Made by a program: the position numbers and the translations under genes | Assembly (NCBI RefSeq): GCF_009730915.1 | Contig: NC_052473.1 | Span: 17,132,100 to 17,196,099 of the forward strand | DNA length: 64,000 bases | Reading direction: 5' to 3' | Source: Dioscorea cayenensis subsp. rotundata | Taxonomy: Eukaryota > Streptophyta > Magnoliopsida > Dioscoreales > Dioscoreaceae | In this document: positions 35,801 through 47,427 of the stretch, one piece after another | Layout: each line of letters begins with the position of its first letter | Numbering within the stretch: the stretch's first letter is position 1 | The notes under the pieces: generated by a model | Database searches by the model: none | Told to the model about the DNA's origin: nothing | The model's input: only the letters and a program-made list of their open reading frames with translations

Positions 35801-36846
35801 AATGCCTCCAGTGAGCGAGGTAAGCTGAAAGAGGCTGAGTCTGTATTGACATTGATGCAAGAAGCTGAATTTCCCCCAATAATTTTATGTACAACACCTT
35901 GATCACAGGTTATGGAGAGCAAACTAATGTCAAAGCTGCAGAACTTGTATTTCATAGGCTCCAAAACATAGGATTGGAGCCTGATGAAATAAAATATAGG
36001 TCCATGATTGAAGGTTGTGATTGGGCTGACTATTAGATAGAGGCTATGCAAAATTATGTGGAAATCAAGTGGTCAGGATTAAATCGTAACTGTTCAAACT
36101 TCTGCACGATGGTCAACTTGTATGCCGGGCATGGGGACGACAGTGATATTGTTCAAAACTTAGTAGATTAGATATGAGGTCGGCTTGCTGCCAATACTCG
36201 TCCATGTTGAGTAGATAAAGTTCCTCAAATTTTATTACCTTCTTTTTGTGATGGAATTTTAGTGGATCACACATCAACTTGTGTTTGTCATGTCCTATAT
36301 ACAATATTCCCTCTTGGATGATGCTTTCCAACCCTTGCAGGAAAAAAGGTTGAAGTCTTCAAATTATGAAGACTGGTTGTACCATTTACTGATATGTTCC
36401 TGCATGGAGGCCGGTGGTTACGAGGATGCTATTAGCAGCACATCACTTCTTCTGCGATAGATGTATTCAGTATCCTGAGCAATTCACTGAAGCAGAGGAT
36501 CTTTACTTGAAGTTGAAAGCATCAGGGGTCACTTTTGATCTTATTGCTTACAGTATAGTTGTGAGAATGCATATTAAAGCAGAGCCTTTGAAGGATGCTT
36601 GTTTAGTTGTGGATATGATGGAAAACCAGAAAGATATTGTTATTTATGGATATGCTTGAATTTATTAGCAATGCGGGATGCTAGAAAAATTGGCAAATAC
36701 CTACTATTTGACGCTGAGATTTGGAGGTACATGGGATGAGGCAATATATAATTGTGTGATAAATTGCTGTGGCCAAGTCTTGGTAGTGGATGAGCGCACC
36801 ATGTTTCAATGAGATGATTCATTGTGGATATGTTACTAACACCATA

Positions 36847-37091
36847 CTCCTTTTGTTCTTTTTTATCTGTCATTTTTTAATATCAAGCATTTATTATTTT
36901 TTTTCCAAAATTACCTTTAATACTTTATTCAACTCTCTTGTTGGAATTACATATGAGAGAAAAATATGGAAACATAAATTATGCGTAATTTTGGAAATAT
37001 AACAAATTTTTTATAAAATTTTGTGAAATAATTAAATTTCTTGGTACGTGAGATTCGGTTAACCACGACAAATAAAAAGGAACGGAGGGAG
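36847..37091. mobile_element. Stowaway-like MITE inside the PPR pseudogene
   Basis: 245 bp between TA target duplications (36845-36846 and 37092-37093). Left end CTCCTTTTGTTCTTTTTTAT; right end, inverted, CTCCCTCCGTTCCTTTTTAT, the typical Tc1/mariner Stowaway terminus. Removing it with one TA joins acc-ata-act-ttc and restores the PPR peptide TNTITFNVMLD, so the borders are exact. Confidence 0.92.
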
Positions 37092-37447
37092 TAACTTTCA
37101 ATGTGATGCTTGATATCTATGGTATAGCAGGGTTCCTTATTTAGGCCAAGAAAATTATTCTGGATGGCTCACAGATATAGCATTTAGCTGATATTATTTC
37201 TTACAATACCATCTTATCAGTTCATGGTGAAATCAAGGATTTAAGCTGATGAGCTGTTTTCAAAAAAAAAAAGTTGATGAGCTATATTTTGTTTAAATAA
37301 TGAGAGATGCTGGTTATTCTCCCTTGAAGGACACAATTCTATGTTGGATGCATATGGAAAAGAAGGTCAACTTGAGAAGTTGAATGAAGTCCTGCAGGAG
37401 ATGAAAGAGTTCAGTTGTACTTCCAGTCACTAAACATACAATTTTTG

Positions 37448-37448
<1 letters not shown>

Positions 37449-37481
<33 letters not shown>
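37449..37481. repeat. (AT)n microsatellite in the PPR pseudogene
   Basis: Run of about 16 AT units between two stretches that still resemble PPR sequence. Confidence 0.85.
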
Positions 37482-37485
<4 letters not shown>

Positions 37486-37800
37486 AGAAGGGTTGGATTG
37501 AGGATGTTACTGGTGTGCTGAGCTGAATAACTTGGACTAGAACCAGATTTGTATAGCTTCAATAGTTTGATCAAGGCTTATGGAATTGCTGGAATGGTTG
37601 AAGAGGCTGTCAATGTAGTGCTGGAAATGTGAATTAAAGGAATTGGTCCTGATTGTGTGACTTGCTCTTACCTTGTGGTCACTCTCTAATAAAATGAAAT
37701 TTTTTTTGGAAGCTGTCAAGAGATCACTTTGGATGAAGCATACTGGAATGCAAAGTGGAAACTTGCAAATGCTTATGTGCCATCGCTTGGTGAATCATAG

Positions 37801-38012
37801 AAATACTTAAGAGATATTCAGATTACTTCATAACAGTAAAAAAGATCAATTGGTACTCTAGACAAGTAAGTCTTCATCCTTAATCTATTTCTCTATGTTT
37901 TTGTGTATTTCCTATTTTTTTGGTTTTCTGATTTAAAATATCCAATAATTTTGCAATAAATCTATATTTTTAGAGATTTTTATTAAGCAAAAGTATAGCT
38001 CTTGAAGCCAAG
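37801..38012. other. spacer after the PPR pseudogene
   Basis: Probable remnant of the PPR 3' end or UTR; no gene seen. Confidence 0.35.
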
Positions 38013-38223
38013 TTTTTTTTTTTTTTTTTTTCTGACAAAGTAGATAAACCACATTTATTAGAAAGTTTAAGCAGTTACATACTAAGGTGACAACAAACAG
38101 CGCCAACAACGACTCAATCACCAAAGCCTGAAACGACCACAAACCAAAACAAGCGAAGAACAAAATCCACTAGAAGTGGAGCAACCAGATACAAGAGAAA
38201 AACAAAACACCTAGGAAAAAAGG
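38013..38223 (-). mobile_element. 5'-truncated LINE (or other poly(A) retroposon) tail
   Basis: Read on the minus strand, 211 bp of unique sequence end in about 20 A (seen as poly-T at 38013-38031) preceded by tttatctactttgtcag, the style of plant L1 3' ends. It is bracketed by GAAGCCAAG at 38004-38012 and 38224-38232, a 9-bp target duplication. No ORF of a reverse transcriptase remains. Confidence 0.65.
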
Positions 38224-38319
38224 GAAGCCAAGGTTTTCACTGCAGAATTGATGTATATTAGTTAGAGTAAACGTTTCTTCTTCCTTTTTTTTTCTGAATA
38301 TATAACCTTATGAAACTTC

Positions 38320-38640
38320 ATAATTGCAGTTGTACCCAGTAAAATTTGTAATTAAGCATATACTGGTGAACATGAAGTCTGATGTAGTAGCAGTTGTACC
38401 ACAACTTAACATTGAGGTACATAAAATCTTCTTGCTTGCGTTATCAAAGAATGACTATATTTTACTTGCTTTGGTTTTTTTTCCCCTTTTTCTTTTTCTT
38501 TTTTTTTATAGACATATTCAGTAGGTCAATGTTATTTGAACATTTGGGAACATCCAAAGTACTCAGTTCTGCAATTAAGATGTTATCACCTCATCATGCT
38601 ACAGTTTAATTATTTTTTAATCATTTTATTTAATCATGTG
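38320..38640 (+). pseudogene. F-box exon 2/exon 3 remnant
   Basis: The end of exon 2 is recognisable as cttaacattgag then gtacataaaatcttcttgcttg (the donor region as in 3650-3680). A pyrimidine tract and tttttatag (38512) open an exon-3-like start: TYSVGQCY then LNIWEH, comparable with NIWKH of gene B. The continuation is stop-ridden. Confidence 0.5.
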
Positions 38641-39657
38641 CTAGAACTGAATTGCCTTCTTTAGAATTCATACTGAATCCTGTCCTTTTGCATGAAAAAA
38701 TGAAAATAATTTGTTTGTGAAGATTCATAGGTGAAACTAATATATTAGCAAAAAAGCGGCTATATCATTTATCAGAGTTTTTAAACCATTTTGCCACTAT
38801 TGTTAGACACACATCTTATCTTATTTGGAATCAGATTATTTATATCATATTGAATTTCCAGATATTTGTAGTCATGGTCTCTAGTTTTATTGGTTCATAA
38901 TATGATATGAGAGTTTTGAGAGTTTAAATATATAGTTTAATCTAAAAAGGAGCAACAAATGATGAAAATGATGGATTTTTTTTCTTTCTTTTTTATTAGA
39001 CAATAAAAAAAGATTTAGTTACAAGATTAGTTTATTGGATTGATAAAAGAAATTAATGTTAAACTATTCCTACAATAGATGGCATATTGTTAGTTTTGCA
39101 TATTTTACCTTGAAATTTACATATTTTCATATCTTTGAATAGTAATGTTATATCTTTGGATTGCATGTATAACCATAGAGCATCATGAAATTGCATATAT
39201 GCCCTCAGGTAGTCTGAAATTGCATGTATAAGTGTCACATATCAAAAAAACATGCCTTAGATTTGCCCCCAATTCATGTTGTTATTTTTACTTACTGGAA
39301 TTGAAAAATTATAAATTTGAATTTATATACATATTATTTTAAAATTTACTAAAAAAATTTTTTTTTTATAATTCCACTAAATGAACTAGTCAAGTGGCAT
39401 GAGTTAAAGGACCTGACCACATGAGTAATCTTTTATTCCTAAAATGTAGTTGATATGTCACAGCCCATGGAAAAAATTAATATCTTCTTAAATTATAGTG
39501 TAAGCTAACATTGAAGAAAATTGGAACATACAATAAAAAAATAAAAATCTAAAGTAACTATTTGAACAAAAGAGATTATAAGACATAAATATTCAGAAAA
39601 CTGAAACCTTGAAATCTTTCCCAAACATTTTGAATATTTTGAAAAATAAAATGATAA

Positions 39658-39701
<44 letters not shown>

Positions 39702-40063
39702 CCCTATTGATATGCTTATATCAAAAATATTAATTTTTGCTCCATGACATTCGACAATTATAAGTTGTCTCATATTGATATACTTGTGAACAAAACCTAG
39801 GGATTTATTTAGGGTTCAGATGAAAAAATCTCCATTTTCTTGATTACAAATGTGCAGGTGATGTGTTATTTGAATATGCTCTTTCATTTGGGCATGTCAC
39901 AATCCTGATATGATGTAAATGAATCTGGGTTAACTATAAATATATTTTGATTATATTTAGTGGAACAAATCAACCCATGTATTATTGACATGAAAATTCT
40001 GATTTGATCACTTCCCAAGCCACCAATTTGTCTAAACCACAAACAGGATTCAATTACATTTAC

Positions 40064-40101
<38 letters not shown>

Positions 40102-40449
40102 GACTAAATAAATTAAAGGATTGAAAACTTAAAATCGATCATATTACAATATAAAAAAATTAAATTAAAAAACTTTAGACACTCATCCAGTGAATTTTGG
40201 CATTAGGCAGCTAGGATTTAGATAAACAGAACACTGTTTGGGTTCAAAGTTACTACAAAAATATATTATATATGAAGAAAAAAAAATACAAATTTAGTTG
40301 GTGATGTGCATGCTCAACCCCACAAACTATACATGTCAATGTTCTCAAATTTACAGGGTATGTTAGAGTTTGCAGGTGTTGCTAGATATTTGTGCTAAAG
40401 TTATTACATGAATTAGCAAGGCAATCTAGATGAATAGGTGTGTTCACAC
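38641..40449. other. AT-rich spacer with microsatellites
   Basis: No gene. (TA)n runs at 39661-39699 and 40067-40096. Confidence 0.5.
39661..39699. repeat. (TA)n microsatellite
   Basis: About 19 TA units. Confidence 0.9.
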
Positions 40450-40464
40450 AAAGACAGTGTCTAT

Positions 40465-40563
40465 GTGCGCGGGCCCCGCCCCCACTTGCTCCACCAAGAC
40501 TTGTGCACACCCTTGACGATTTAGTGGAGTTATTGGACTCTGTTCCTCTTGTCCAGGAAAAAA
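40465..40563 (+). mobile_element. SINE, 5'-truncated second copy
   Basis: 99 bp related to the 3' half of the SINE at 15062-15269 (shared words ctccacc, cttgtgcac/cttgtgcat and gacgatt), now on the plus strand. It ends in a poly-A tail and is flanked by the perfect 15-bp duplication AAAGACAGTGTCTAT (40450-40464 and 40564-40578). Confidence 0.85.
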
Positions 40564-40727
40564 AAAGACAGTGTCTATCTGTTTACATACAAACTGTATA
40601 TGTTCCTCATTCATGAAATATTCTCTCTCTCACACAGCCAAACAAATCATAAGTTTGGCTATATTGTGTTCTTTTAATTTAATTGTTTATTAGTTACTTG
40701 AATTGTGGATTTATTACAAACGATTTG

Positions 40728-41590
40728 GAAACTATGAACTTATACTATGTGCATAGTTTATAGATAAATTAATTTAGTTTGATGAATTTGTTTTTCATCA
40801 TATGTAATTGGAGTTATATTTGTTAATACAGGGACCCACCACCCTAACTTCTCCATAACTGTAGTTAGAGGGAAGGATTGACTTAAGATATATAAGGCTA
40901 GGGAGATTGGCTCTCACAGACGATGTGGGACTATGAACCAGGTTAACCACTGCGTCCCAACACCCCCCCTGGGCCCACAGCGGATGTGGGACCCAAGATC
41001 CTAGTCACGGCCGATCGGAACAGTAGCTCTGATACCATATTAATACAAAGACCCACCACCCTAACTTCTCCATAATTGCAGTTAGAGGGAAGGATTGGCT
41101 TAGGATATATAAGGCTAGGGAGATTGACTCTCACAGACGATGTGGGACTATGGACCAGGTTAACCACTGCGTCCCAACAATATTAATCATCTCCTGCAGT
41201 ATAGTCGTCATGATGTGAATCATGTGATGCATTTATGGTGTTTGTTGTTTGTCTTGGTAATGGTTCTTCTTGATATTTGATTTGTTTGATGGACATTGAA
41301 TCTTGTAAAATTCTGTCTTTTCTTGATGGAGGAACTATGTCCTGGCATCAGAAAAAGAAAAGAAAAAAAGAAAAAAAAAACACTATGAACTTATAGATAG
41401 ATTAATTTAGATTCATTATAGAATTGTAGTTATATTAAATCATCTCCTGCAGTATAGTTGTCATGATGTGAATCATGTGATGCATTTATGTGTTTGTTGT
41501 TTGTCTTGGTTATGGTTCTTCTTTGATATTTGATTTGTTTGATGGAGGAACTATGTCCTGGCATCAGAAAAAGAAAAAAAAAAACGTTGT
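40728..41590 (+). repeat. tandem duplication, one copy holding a TRIM
   Basis: Copy 1 (about 40728-41370, TRIM included) and copy 2 (about 41380-41590) share actatgaactta, then taattggagttatatt/gaattgtagttatatt, atctcctgcagtatag, gtgaatcatgtgatgc and ggcatcagaaaaagaaaa. Copy 2 has no TRIM and thus shows the empty target. The A-rich ends of both copies could be retroposon tails. Confidence 0.8.
40821..41179 (-). mobile_element. TRIM (miniature LTR retrotransposon)
   Basis: 359 bp: two 142-bp terminal repeats (40821-40962 and 41038-41179) around a 75-bp core. On the minus strand the 5' LTR is followed at once by TGGTATCAGAGC (41026-41037), the classic initiator-tRNA-Met primer site, and the 3' LTR is preceded by the purine tract CTGTGGGCCCAGGGGGGG (40963-40980). 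Target duplication ATATT at 40816-40820 and 41180-41184. LTR ends are TGTTGGGACG and …TAACA (one LTR end mutated). It encodes no protein and would need proteins from another element. Confidence 0.95.
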
Positions 41591-41639
41591 TTTGCTGATA
41601 AGAGATGCTATAAGGGAAACTATTTTAAAAATCAATTAG

Positions 41640-43140
41640 AGATGTATGTGGACTTCATTGCAAGACTCTGATGCCAATTTAAGGTTTTTGAGCAGTCTGT
41701 TACAGATTGGATACTGATATATCTGCATGATTCTGCATGTCTTGATAACACAATGGAATGAAGATTAAACACTTGACTATTTTTGGTTTCTTCGAGTTCT
41801 TTTCAACAAATTCTCATCCAATGGATGCAAGTATAAACTTAAAATCAAGGCACAGATAATTTTTCTGCTAAGTAGTTATCATGCCATGCTTTGGTGTATT
41901 TGAAACTCTTTGAGGCTTATTCTACCTCAAAATTTCCGAGGCTTTGAAAAGTTGCAGATTCTTCACCTCTCCAATACATTGCTTTTGCTAGATGGATTCA
42001 AGAATTTGATTTTTAGCAGCCCTTGGTTAAAGGTTTTACAAATATGTTTATTGTGAGATTGCAATAATTTTAGATTTCACTCAAACTTTCTCTGATTTTT
42101 AAGGATCATGCATATTGCCAATCATCTCCATTTGGTGACCTCTTTATTGAATGATGCATCCATCATCCTACTACAATTTGGTCATCATGGAATTCAAGAG
42201 GAAAATAATCAACTTCTGAAGGTGAGCTTGATACCTTATACTGCTAAATTATTTTTTGGCAAGTTCATTTATGTGTCCAATGGGACTCATTTTCTTTTTC
42301 CTTCATTTCTCATAGGTATTACTAATTGGAAGACTTGCATACAAATGCAGCTTAGGATGGGCATCGTCATCTACTAGGCCTTCCCTGTTGCTCTGCTCTC
42401 CCCTACGCCTTGTCCTCATTGGCTTGTCTTCCTCTCTTCCTTCTTCTCTCGCTAGTTCTAGTTCAAGGAATGAAGGTTCCAAATGCACTTTCATGTCCGG
42501 GCTGGGGTACGTCAGTGAGAGGTGAGATTGGCTATTGTCTCTTGAAATTCAATCACTTGTTGAATCTCTGTTTGAAGATTGAATTCAGGCACATGATTAC
42601 TGAATATGCAGTTTTCTGCTTATTTGAAAATGCTGATGTTGCACCAGAACCTGAAATATAGGTACATGAAATCATCACTTTGTGTTCAAGCCAAATTAAT
42701 GACTGAGCTCATATCTCTTAATCAGTGTATTTTCTTTATAGACATTCGGCGGAAGAGCATTCTTGTACAAACATTTGAAGTTAGCTGAAGTACTTGCGGT
42801 TGGAGTTTAGATTTGATCACCTTCTCGTGTTGAAGTTCAAGAACAGTTCAGGTTTGGATACTTGATTTTCAATTCTGAAGTTTATACTCAAATGCTGCAT
42901 CATTGCTTATATAAAGAGGAAAGTACAAAATCTTTAATGACCCTGCGGAAGTATAAGAAATTGCATGAAGAAGTTGAAGTCTTTTCTAATTGGCCTCAAC
43001 ATATTTACCAAAAATTATCCGTAGATGATGACATTCCATATGATGAACTTAAGGTTGAACTTGTGTCACCACCAAGACAGCATTGTAGTCTGTCCAAATC
43101 ATCAGCAGCATCAAACATTGTGGGTGCTGGTTGCTTGTAA
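41640..43140 (+). pseudogene. F-box/LRR pseudogene, second remnant of the degraded subtype
   Basis: Follows 8100-9210 block by block: gattctgcatgtcttgata (41729), ttctcatccaatggatgcaa (41810), ctacctcaaaatttccgagg (41924), then exon 2 from about 42540 (ttgaaattcaatcacttgttgaat) and an exon 3 acceptor (tttctttatag) at 42741. Stops are frequent. The open end 42862-43140 (KKLHEEVEVFSNWPQHIYQK, stop at 43138-43140) is a 3' extension not seen in genes A and B. The sequence 42303-42530 between exons 1 and 2 is unlike the other copies. Confidence 0.65.
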
Positions 43141-44539
43141 TGGTGACTTTTCAAACATTCCCAATCTCTGGGTTTTTACTTAGCTTCTAGTTCTTGTAAT
43201 AGGAAAGAACCAATCATATTCTCAAGTTGGCCTCTGTTGTGAATCTTCACCCATGTGTGAAAGCTTTTATCCTCAACCAGACATGTCATCTGTTGCCCAA
43301 TTTCAGGTGTCCTGTTCCAACATTATAATGCAATAGCTATTTAATTATAACAATCTTATAATAATTATATTTAATAAATATTTATACTTAATATAAATGT
43401 AATATTATTAAAATAATTAATATTTAATTATAACAATCATATAATAATTATATTAAATAAATATTATTTCAAATATAAGTCATAACTTAATAAGTAATTT
43501 AAATAATTAATTATAATAATTAAAATTTTATTTAAAATATTCAATAAACAACAAAATTTATTTCTTTACATTAAGGGCATAAAAGTAACTTTATATTATA
43601 TTTTTTCATTACTTTTTTAATTTTTAATAAATTATTTTTCTACTTTTCTCATTCCCCATAAATTACTTCTCTAATCAAACACTATTTTCATTATTATCCC
43701 CTACAAATTCCTTTCCCCCCTCCTTCGTTATTTCATTCCCTTTCATTCCATTACCATAATTTAAACGCATATTTAGAAACAGGATGATAAATCTAAAATT
43801 TCTATTTATCAAATTAAAAAGCAAGTGAATAAAGAATTCATAAATATATTTACACAGCCAAGGTCAATGGGTCTTGATCAATTTCCTTGAGATTTCAGTT
43901 TGAAAAAAGGATGATAAATCTAAATTTTCTATTTATCAGACTAAAAAGCAAGTGAATAAATAAAATTTAATATATTACAACGATGAAAGGTTTTGTGAAG
44001 ATGGTATTTAACTGCTAATTACTTCTGAAATCATCAGGACCAATAACCAAAATAATTATTTGGCATTTTTTTTTTGTTGAAAGAAAAAATCCTTTTTTTT
44101 TAATGAATGAAACATTTATTTATTTGTATTTCTGCCAACTTCAAGTCACTATGAATTATGCAACATCATTTTCTTACAAATTTACTTTTTAACTTATTAT
44201 TAGTTAGAATGCAATAATTTAATATTTATGCATTTTTTTATTAAAGAAAAATTCTTTTTTTTTAACGAATGAGACATTTATTTATTTATTTTGTATTTCT
44301 GCCTAGTTCAAGTAATTATGAATAATGCAACATCATTTTCTTACAAATATAATGTTTTAACTTATTATTAGTTAATATGCAAACTTAATACTTAAACCTC
44401 AATTATGAAAATTTTAATATATACCCTAATATAATATTTATTTATTTTTGGTTGGAAAAAAATAATTATGTGTAGGTTTTACAAAACTTTATTTATTTGT
44501 TTTTATAACGTTACTAATTTCTCAAGGGTATTTTTTTTT
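43141..44539. other. AT-rich spacer with local duplications
   Basis: No gene. Internal duplications: taattataacaatc(t/a)tataataattat at 43333 and 43424; gatgataaatctaaa at 43785 and 43909; and a block of about 160 bp at about 44081-44240 repeated at 44243-44397 (shared words gcaacatcattttcttacaa and aacttattattagtta). Confidence 0.6.
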
Positions 44540-45425
44540 TGTTAAAATAAAAATGGGATGAAGGTGGTGATTTCCCGCCGTGGTGAACCTTATAAACTAG
44601 AAGCCGAAGATCCAGTGAGACATAAACCGCTTGATCGGAGAAGAGGAGAGAAAGCCAAGAAATTTGGGGCGTTGAAACCATGGCCACTGAGAATTGAATC
44701 ATTATCAAGCCTTCAATCGAGCTTTTTTTCATGGCGATTATCACTTTCAAAGCATAATTGAAGCATTAAACCCCTTTCATTTCATGGTATGGTTGGTTTG
44801 ATTGGTGTTGTGATTTTTAATGTTTGAATACAGCTTTGATGGAAAACTCTGGAGTTTCTTGGTGAAATTTGGTTATTAGTTTAGTGATTCACATTTGTTC
44901 TTGGTCTTTTTGACCTGATCTTCTTGATTGCGGTTTTCTAGAGCCAAGAAATTTAGAGTATTGAACCAAGAATTGGGTATGTTCTTTTTCACCAGCGTTA
45001 TCATTTTCTCCATGATCAAACCTTCGATTGAACTCTAAACCCTCCCATTTCATGGCCATTATCATTTTTAAACCATATATTGAATCTTTAAACCCCTCTC
45101 ATTTCATGGCAAAAACCTAATGTTAATTTCATTTTGCATGGTTTATTTGATTGGTAGCGTTCTCTTTACTAGTAGGGTCACTGTTCATGTTGAGTGTCTT
45201 AAGATAGTTTTTTTTTTGAAGCTTGTGTTTCTGCCATGACTGCATTATTCAATTCTCGCTTCTGAAGAGCTTCTTGTATGATTTGGGTGCTTGGATTTCA
45301 TCTGCATGCTGCAATGACGTTTGTAGGCTTAAGATAACTTGTTACACAACACATGGTTAGATATTAGGTGTTAAGCACAGCTTCTTATCCTTTTCCTGAT
45401 GGCTATAGGAATATCAAGATATAAT

Positions 45426-45725
45426 CACCAAAATAGTCCATGTACTTTTCTCTCTCTTCTTTTGGTCCCTCTACTCAGAAATGATCCTGACTAGTCCTTT
45501 TACTTTTGAAAATGTGTCCATTTAGTTAAAAATGCTCTCAAATAGTCCCTCCACTTTTAATAATGGCCCAACTAGTCCCTAGTTGGCCCATTATTAAAAG
45601 TGGAGGGACTAGTTAGGAGCATTTCTAACTAAGTAGGCACATTTTTAGAGAGACTAGTCTGGAGCATTTTTGAATAGAGGGACCAAAAAAAATAGAGAGA
45701 AAAGTAGAGGGACTAATTAGGGTAT
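45426..45725. mobile_element. near-perfect palindromic foldback MITE
   Basis: Two arms of about 150 bp form an inverted repeat. Outer parts are caccaaaatagtcc … ggactaattagggt; the inner arms meet at about 45576 across TAATAATGGCCCAACT / AGTCCCT / AGTTGGCCCATTATTA. Transcribed, it would fold into one long hairpin. Superfamily and target duplication not determined. Confidence 0.75.
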
Positions 45726-45987
45726 TATACTGAACATCAATATCATTTTTTTCCATCACCTTTTTGAACACCATTCAAAAAGTCATCATCAATGACACTG
45801 TTCTGCTAAATATTAGTTAAATATTACATCCTCGTAGTCAGATAATTAAAGGCATCAATGCCATTTTTCCTTCTTTTTCCCTAGCATTCTCTTTTTCTCC
45901 ATGATCAAACCCTCGATTGAACTCTAAACCCTCCCATTTCATGGCCATTATCATTTTTAAACCATATATTGATCTTTTAAACCCCTC

Positions 45988-46337
45988 GCGTAGCTTGTTC
46001 TGTTCAATGTCTGTATCTGTATGGGGGAGAGAACCACTTAAAATAGACAATGAAAATTTACCTTTCTTAATCTTAAAAAGAAATATTAATAATAAGGTAT
46101 TCTTTTTTTCATTTTTTTCAAAGGGTACATATAAAAATAAAATTTATAATAATGTAATAAATCGGATGCAATACTTTCGTACGTACTTTCAAAATAAATA
46201 CACTTACATGTATCCTCATGAATCGGAAAATACTGTGCTATTTCCTCTGCTTGTATTAGTACTATTTACTTTGGTCGTTGGATTAATAGGAATTCCTTTT
46301 GATCAAGGAGTAATATATTTTGCTCCTAATGCTTCTT
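45988..46337 (+). pseudogene. ndhF: chloroplast ndhF fragment inserted in the nucleus (NUPT)
   Basis: One frame encodes YPHESENTVLFPLLVLVLF then TLVVGLIGIPFDQ, the conserved C-terminal region of the plastid NADH dehydrogenase-like subunit 5 (NdhF). Preceding residues (LFCSMSVSVWGRE) fit the family as well. The plastid part is joined on both sides to nuclear repeat sequence. In the sister copy at about 45093-45110 the bases aaacccctc-tcatttcatg-gcaaaaacc run without it, so 350 bp replaced about 10 bp. The frame is still open, but the fragment lacks start, promoter and most of the gene. Confidence 0.82.
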
Positions 46338-46660
46338 GCAAAAACCTAATGTTAATTTCATTTTGCATGGTTCGTTTGATTGGTAGTGTGATCCTTAATA
46401 ATTGAATGCACCTGTGATAAAAAACTCTGGAGTTTCTTAGTAAAAGTATGTGAAATTTGGTTATGATTTTAGTGATACACATTTGTTCTTGGTCTTTTCA
46501 TCTGAGTTTCTTGCTTGATGTTTTCTAGGATTTCATATCTTTTATTAATGTTGCTTTTGATCTGTTCATGTGCTGACTTTCTTTGAGTGCAGATTAAAAT
46601 TGTCTGCTTCAAAGGATGTAATTTTACAGCCACGTAGTAGGCCTTCCTGCAATCAAAATG

Positions 46661-46966
46661 TTTCAAGTGCTATAAAAACATCAAGGATGACTCGGCGAGA
46701 AAGAGTCACAGGAAGGATGATCATTTATAGTAGCATTGTAGCAGATGTCACAATCATTTGGCTGATGATGTACTTTCTTGAGGGACAAAGGGTTAAATTT
46801 TATGAGGCTGTGGAGATAGGGGTAGGTCAGGAGCTAGTGGTGATGGCGATGGTGTTGATGCTGAACTTGACTGATAGCTGGTAGTTGATACTGGATTATG
46901 TTGTTTTGCATGAAAAAATGTAAATGTTAGAAGATTCTTAGGTGTAATTAAAATCTTGGCCAAAGA
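46661..46966. other. spacer, first copy of a tandem duplication
   Basis: The sequence from about 46885 (gttgatactggattatgttg … aaatcttggccaaagagttg) is repeated at 52900-52990. No gene seen. Confidence 0.45.
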
Positions 46967-47412
46967 GTTGCTAGCAATTTTTTTAAAATCGGACTGATAT
47001 CGAATCAGTCTCATATTTGGTTCACGAGTCAGTCGGTCTGACTGGATGACCCATTCCAGTTGGACTGTATGATCTCATAAATAAATAAATATCATGTTAA
47101 ATATTTTTTAATTACTATTTCATTTCTTAAAACAACTTTCTAAAATTTAAAATATGAAATATGTTAATTTATATTATGATAAATTGAAGTCTTTTATTTA
47201 TTAAATTATAATATTATTTATCATATGTCATCTATATCATACAGGAGTATTAAATTATTTGAATATTTAATTTTTAAAAATACAAATAAATTATCTTTTT
47301 CAATAAATCAAACAATTTTACTTTGAAATATTAGTTATAAAAATATAAAATTAATAATAATAAATATCCTATCTTATTTTAATTTAAATATTATAAATTC
47401 TGTCCATTTCTC

Positions 47413-47427
47413 ATATATATATATACA

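Larger units (their letters stand above)
32860..37800 (+). pseudogene. PPR protein pseudogene (At4g30825-like) with leader
   Basis: Leader exon near 32870-32922 (ending ccgctcgagaag before ggtaag), a possible further exon 33574-33691 (tag/gtcaag … gcaag/gtcagtg), and a coding start at 34683 (MGSLKFSVASEF) that soon meets a stop. PPR blocks follow in order: LNSQVFNLLLQVCAKRGLVE, VRPNTVTIGMLMGLYQRKSN, FMAYSSMMTIYTRLGMYDKS and GLEPDEIKYRSMIEG, then an EAEDLYLKLKASG block and TFNVMLDIYG. Their order matches the chloroplast PPR family typified by At4g30825, organellar RNA-binding proteins. Lesions include a Trp codon changed to TGA at 35531-35533, several frameshifts, a MITE at 36847-37091 and an (AT)n tract at 37450. 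The order is preserved end to end, so this is decay in place, not a scrambled fragment. Confidence 0.8.
44540..46660 (+). other. leader-like sequence in several partial copies, gene not identified
   Basis: A block of about 75 bp (cgattgaactctaaaccctc, ttcatggccattatca, ttaaacccct) occurs at 44713-44788, 45033-45110 and 45908-45988. A second block (ctctggagtttctt … cacatttgttcttggtctttt) occurs at 44843-44912 and 46429-46498. It looks like promoter and UTR of a lost gene. A short open frame at 44558-44761 and another after 46593 have no domain I recognise. Confidence 0.4.

Noticed and set aside
39576..39773. Frame with an IYIYIY repeat, and similar at 61468-61764
   Set aside because: Translation of (TA)n microsatellites.
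40943..41167. 74-codon minus-strand frame in the TRIM
   Set aside because: It crosses LTR, primer site and core of a non-coding element.
46593..46800. Cys-rich reading (CFKC, HCSRC) that could suggest a RanBP2-type zinc finger
   Set aside because: The frame contains several stops and the Cys spacing does not fit; too weak to call.
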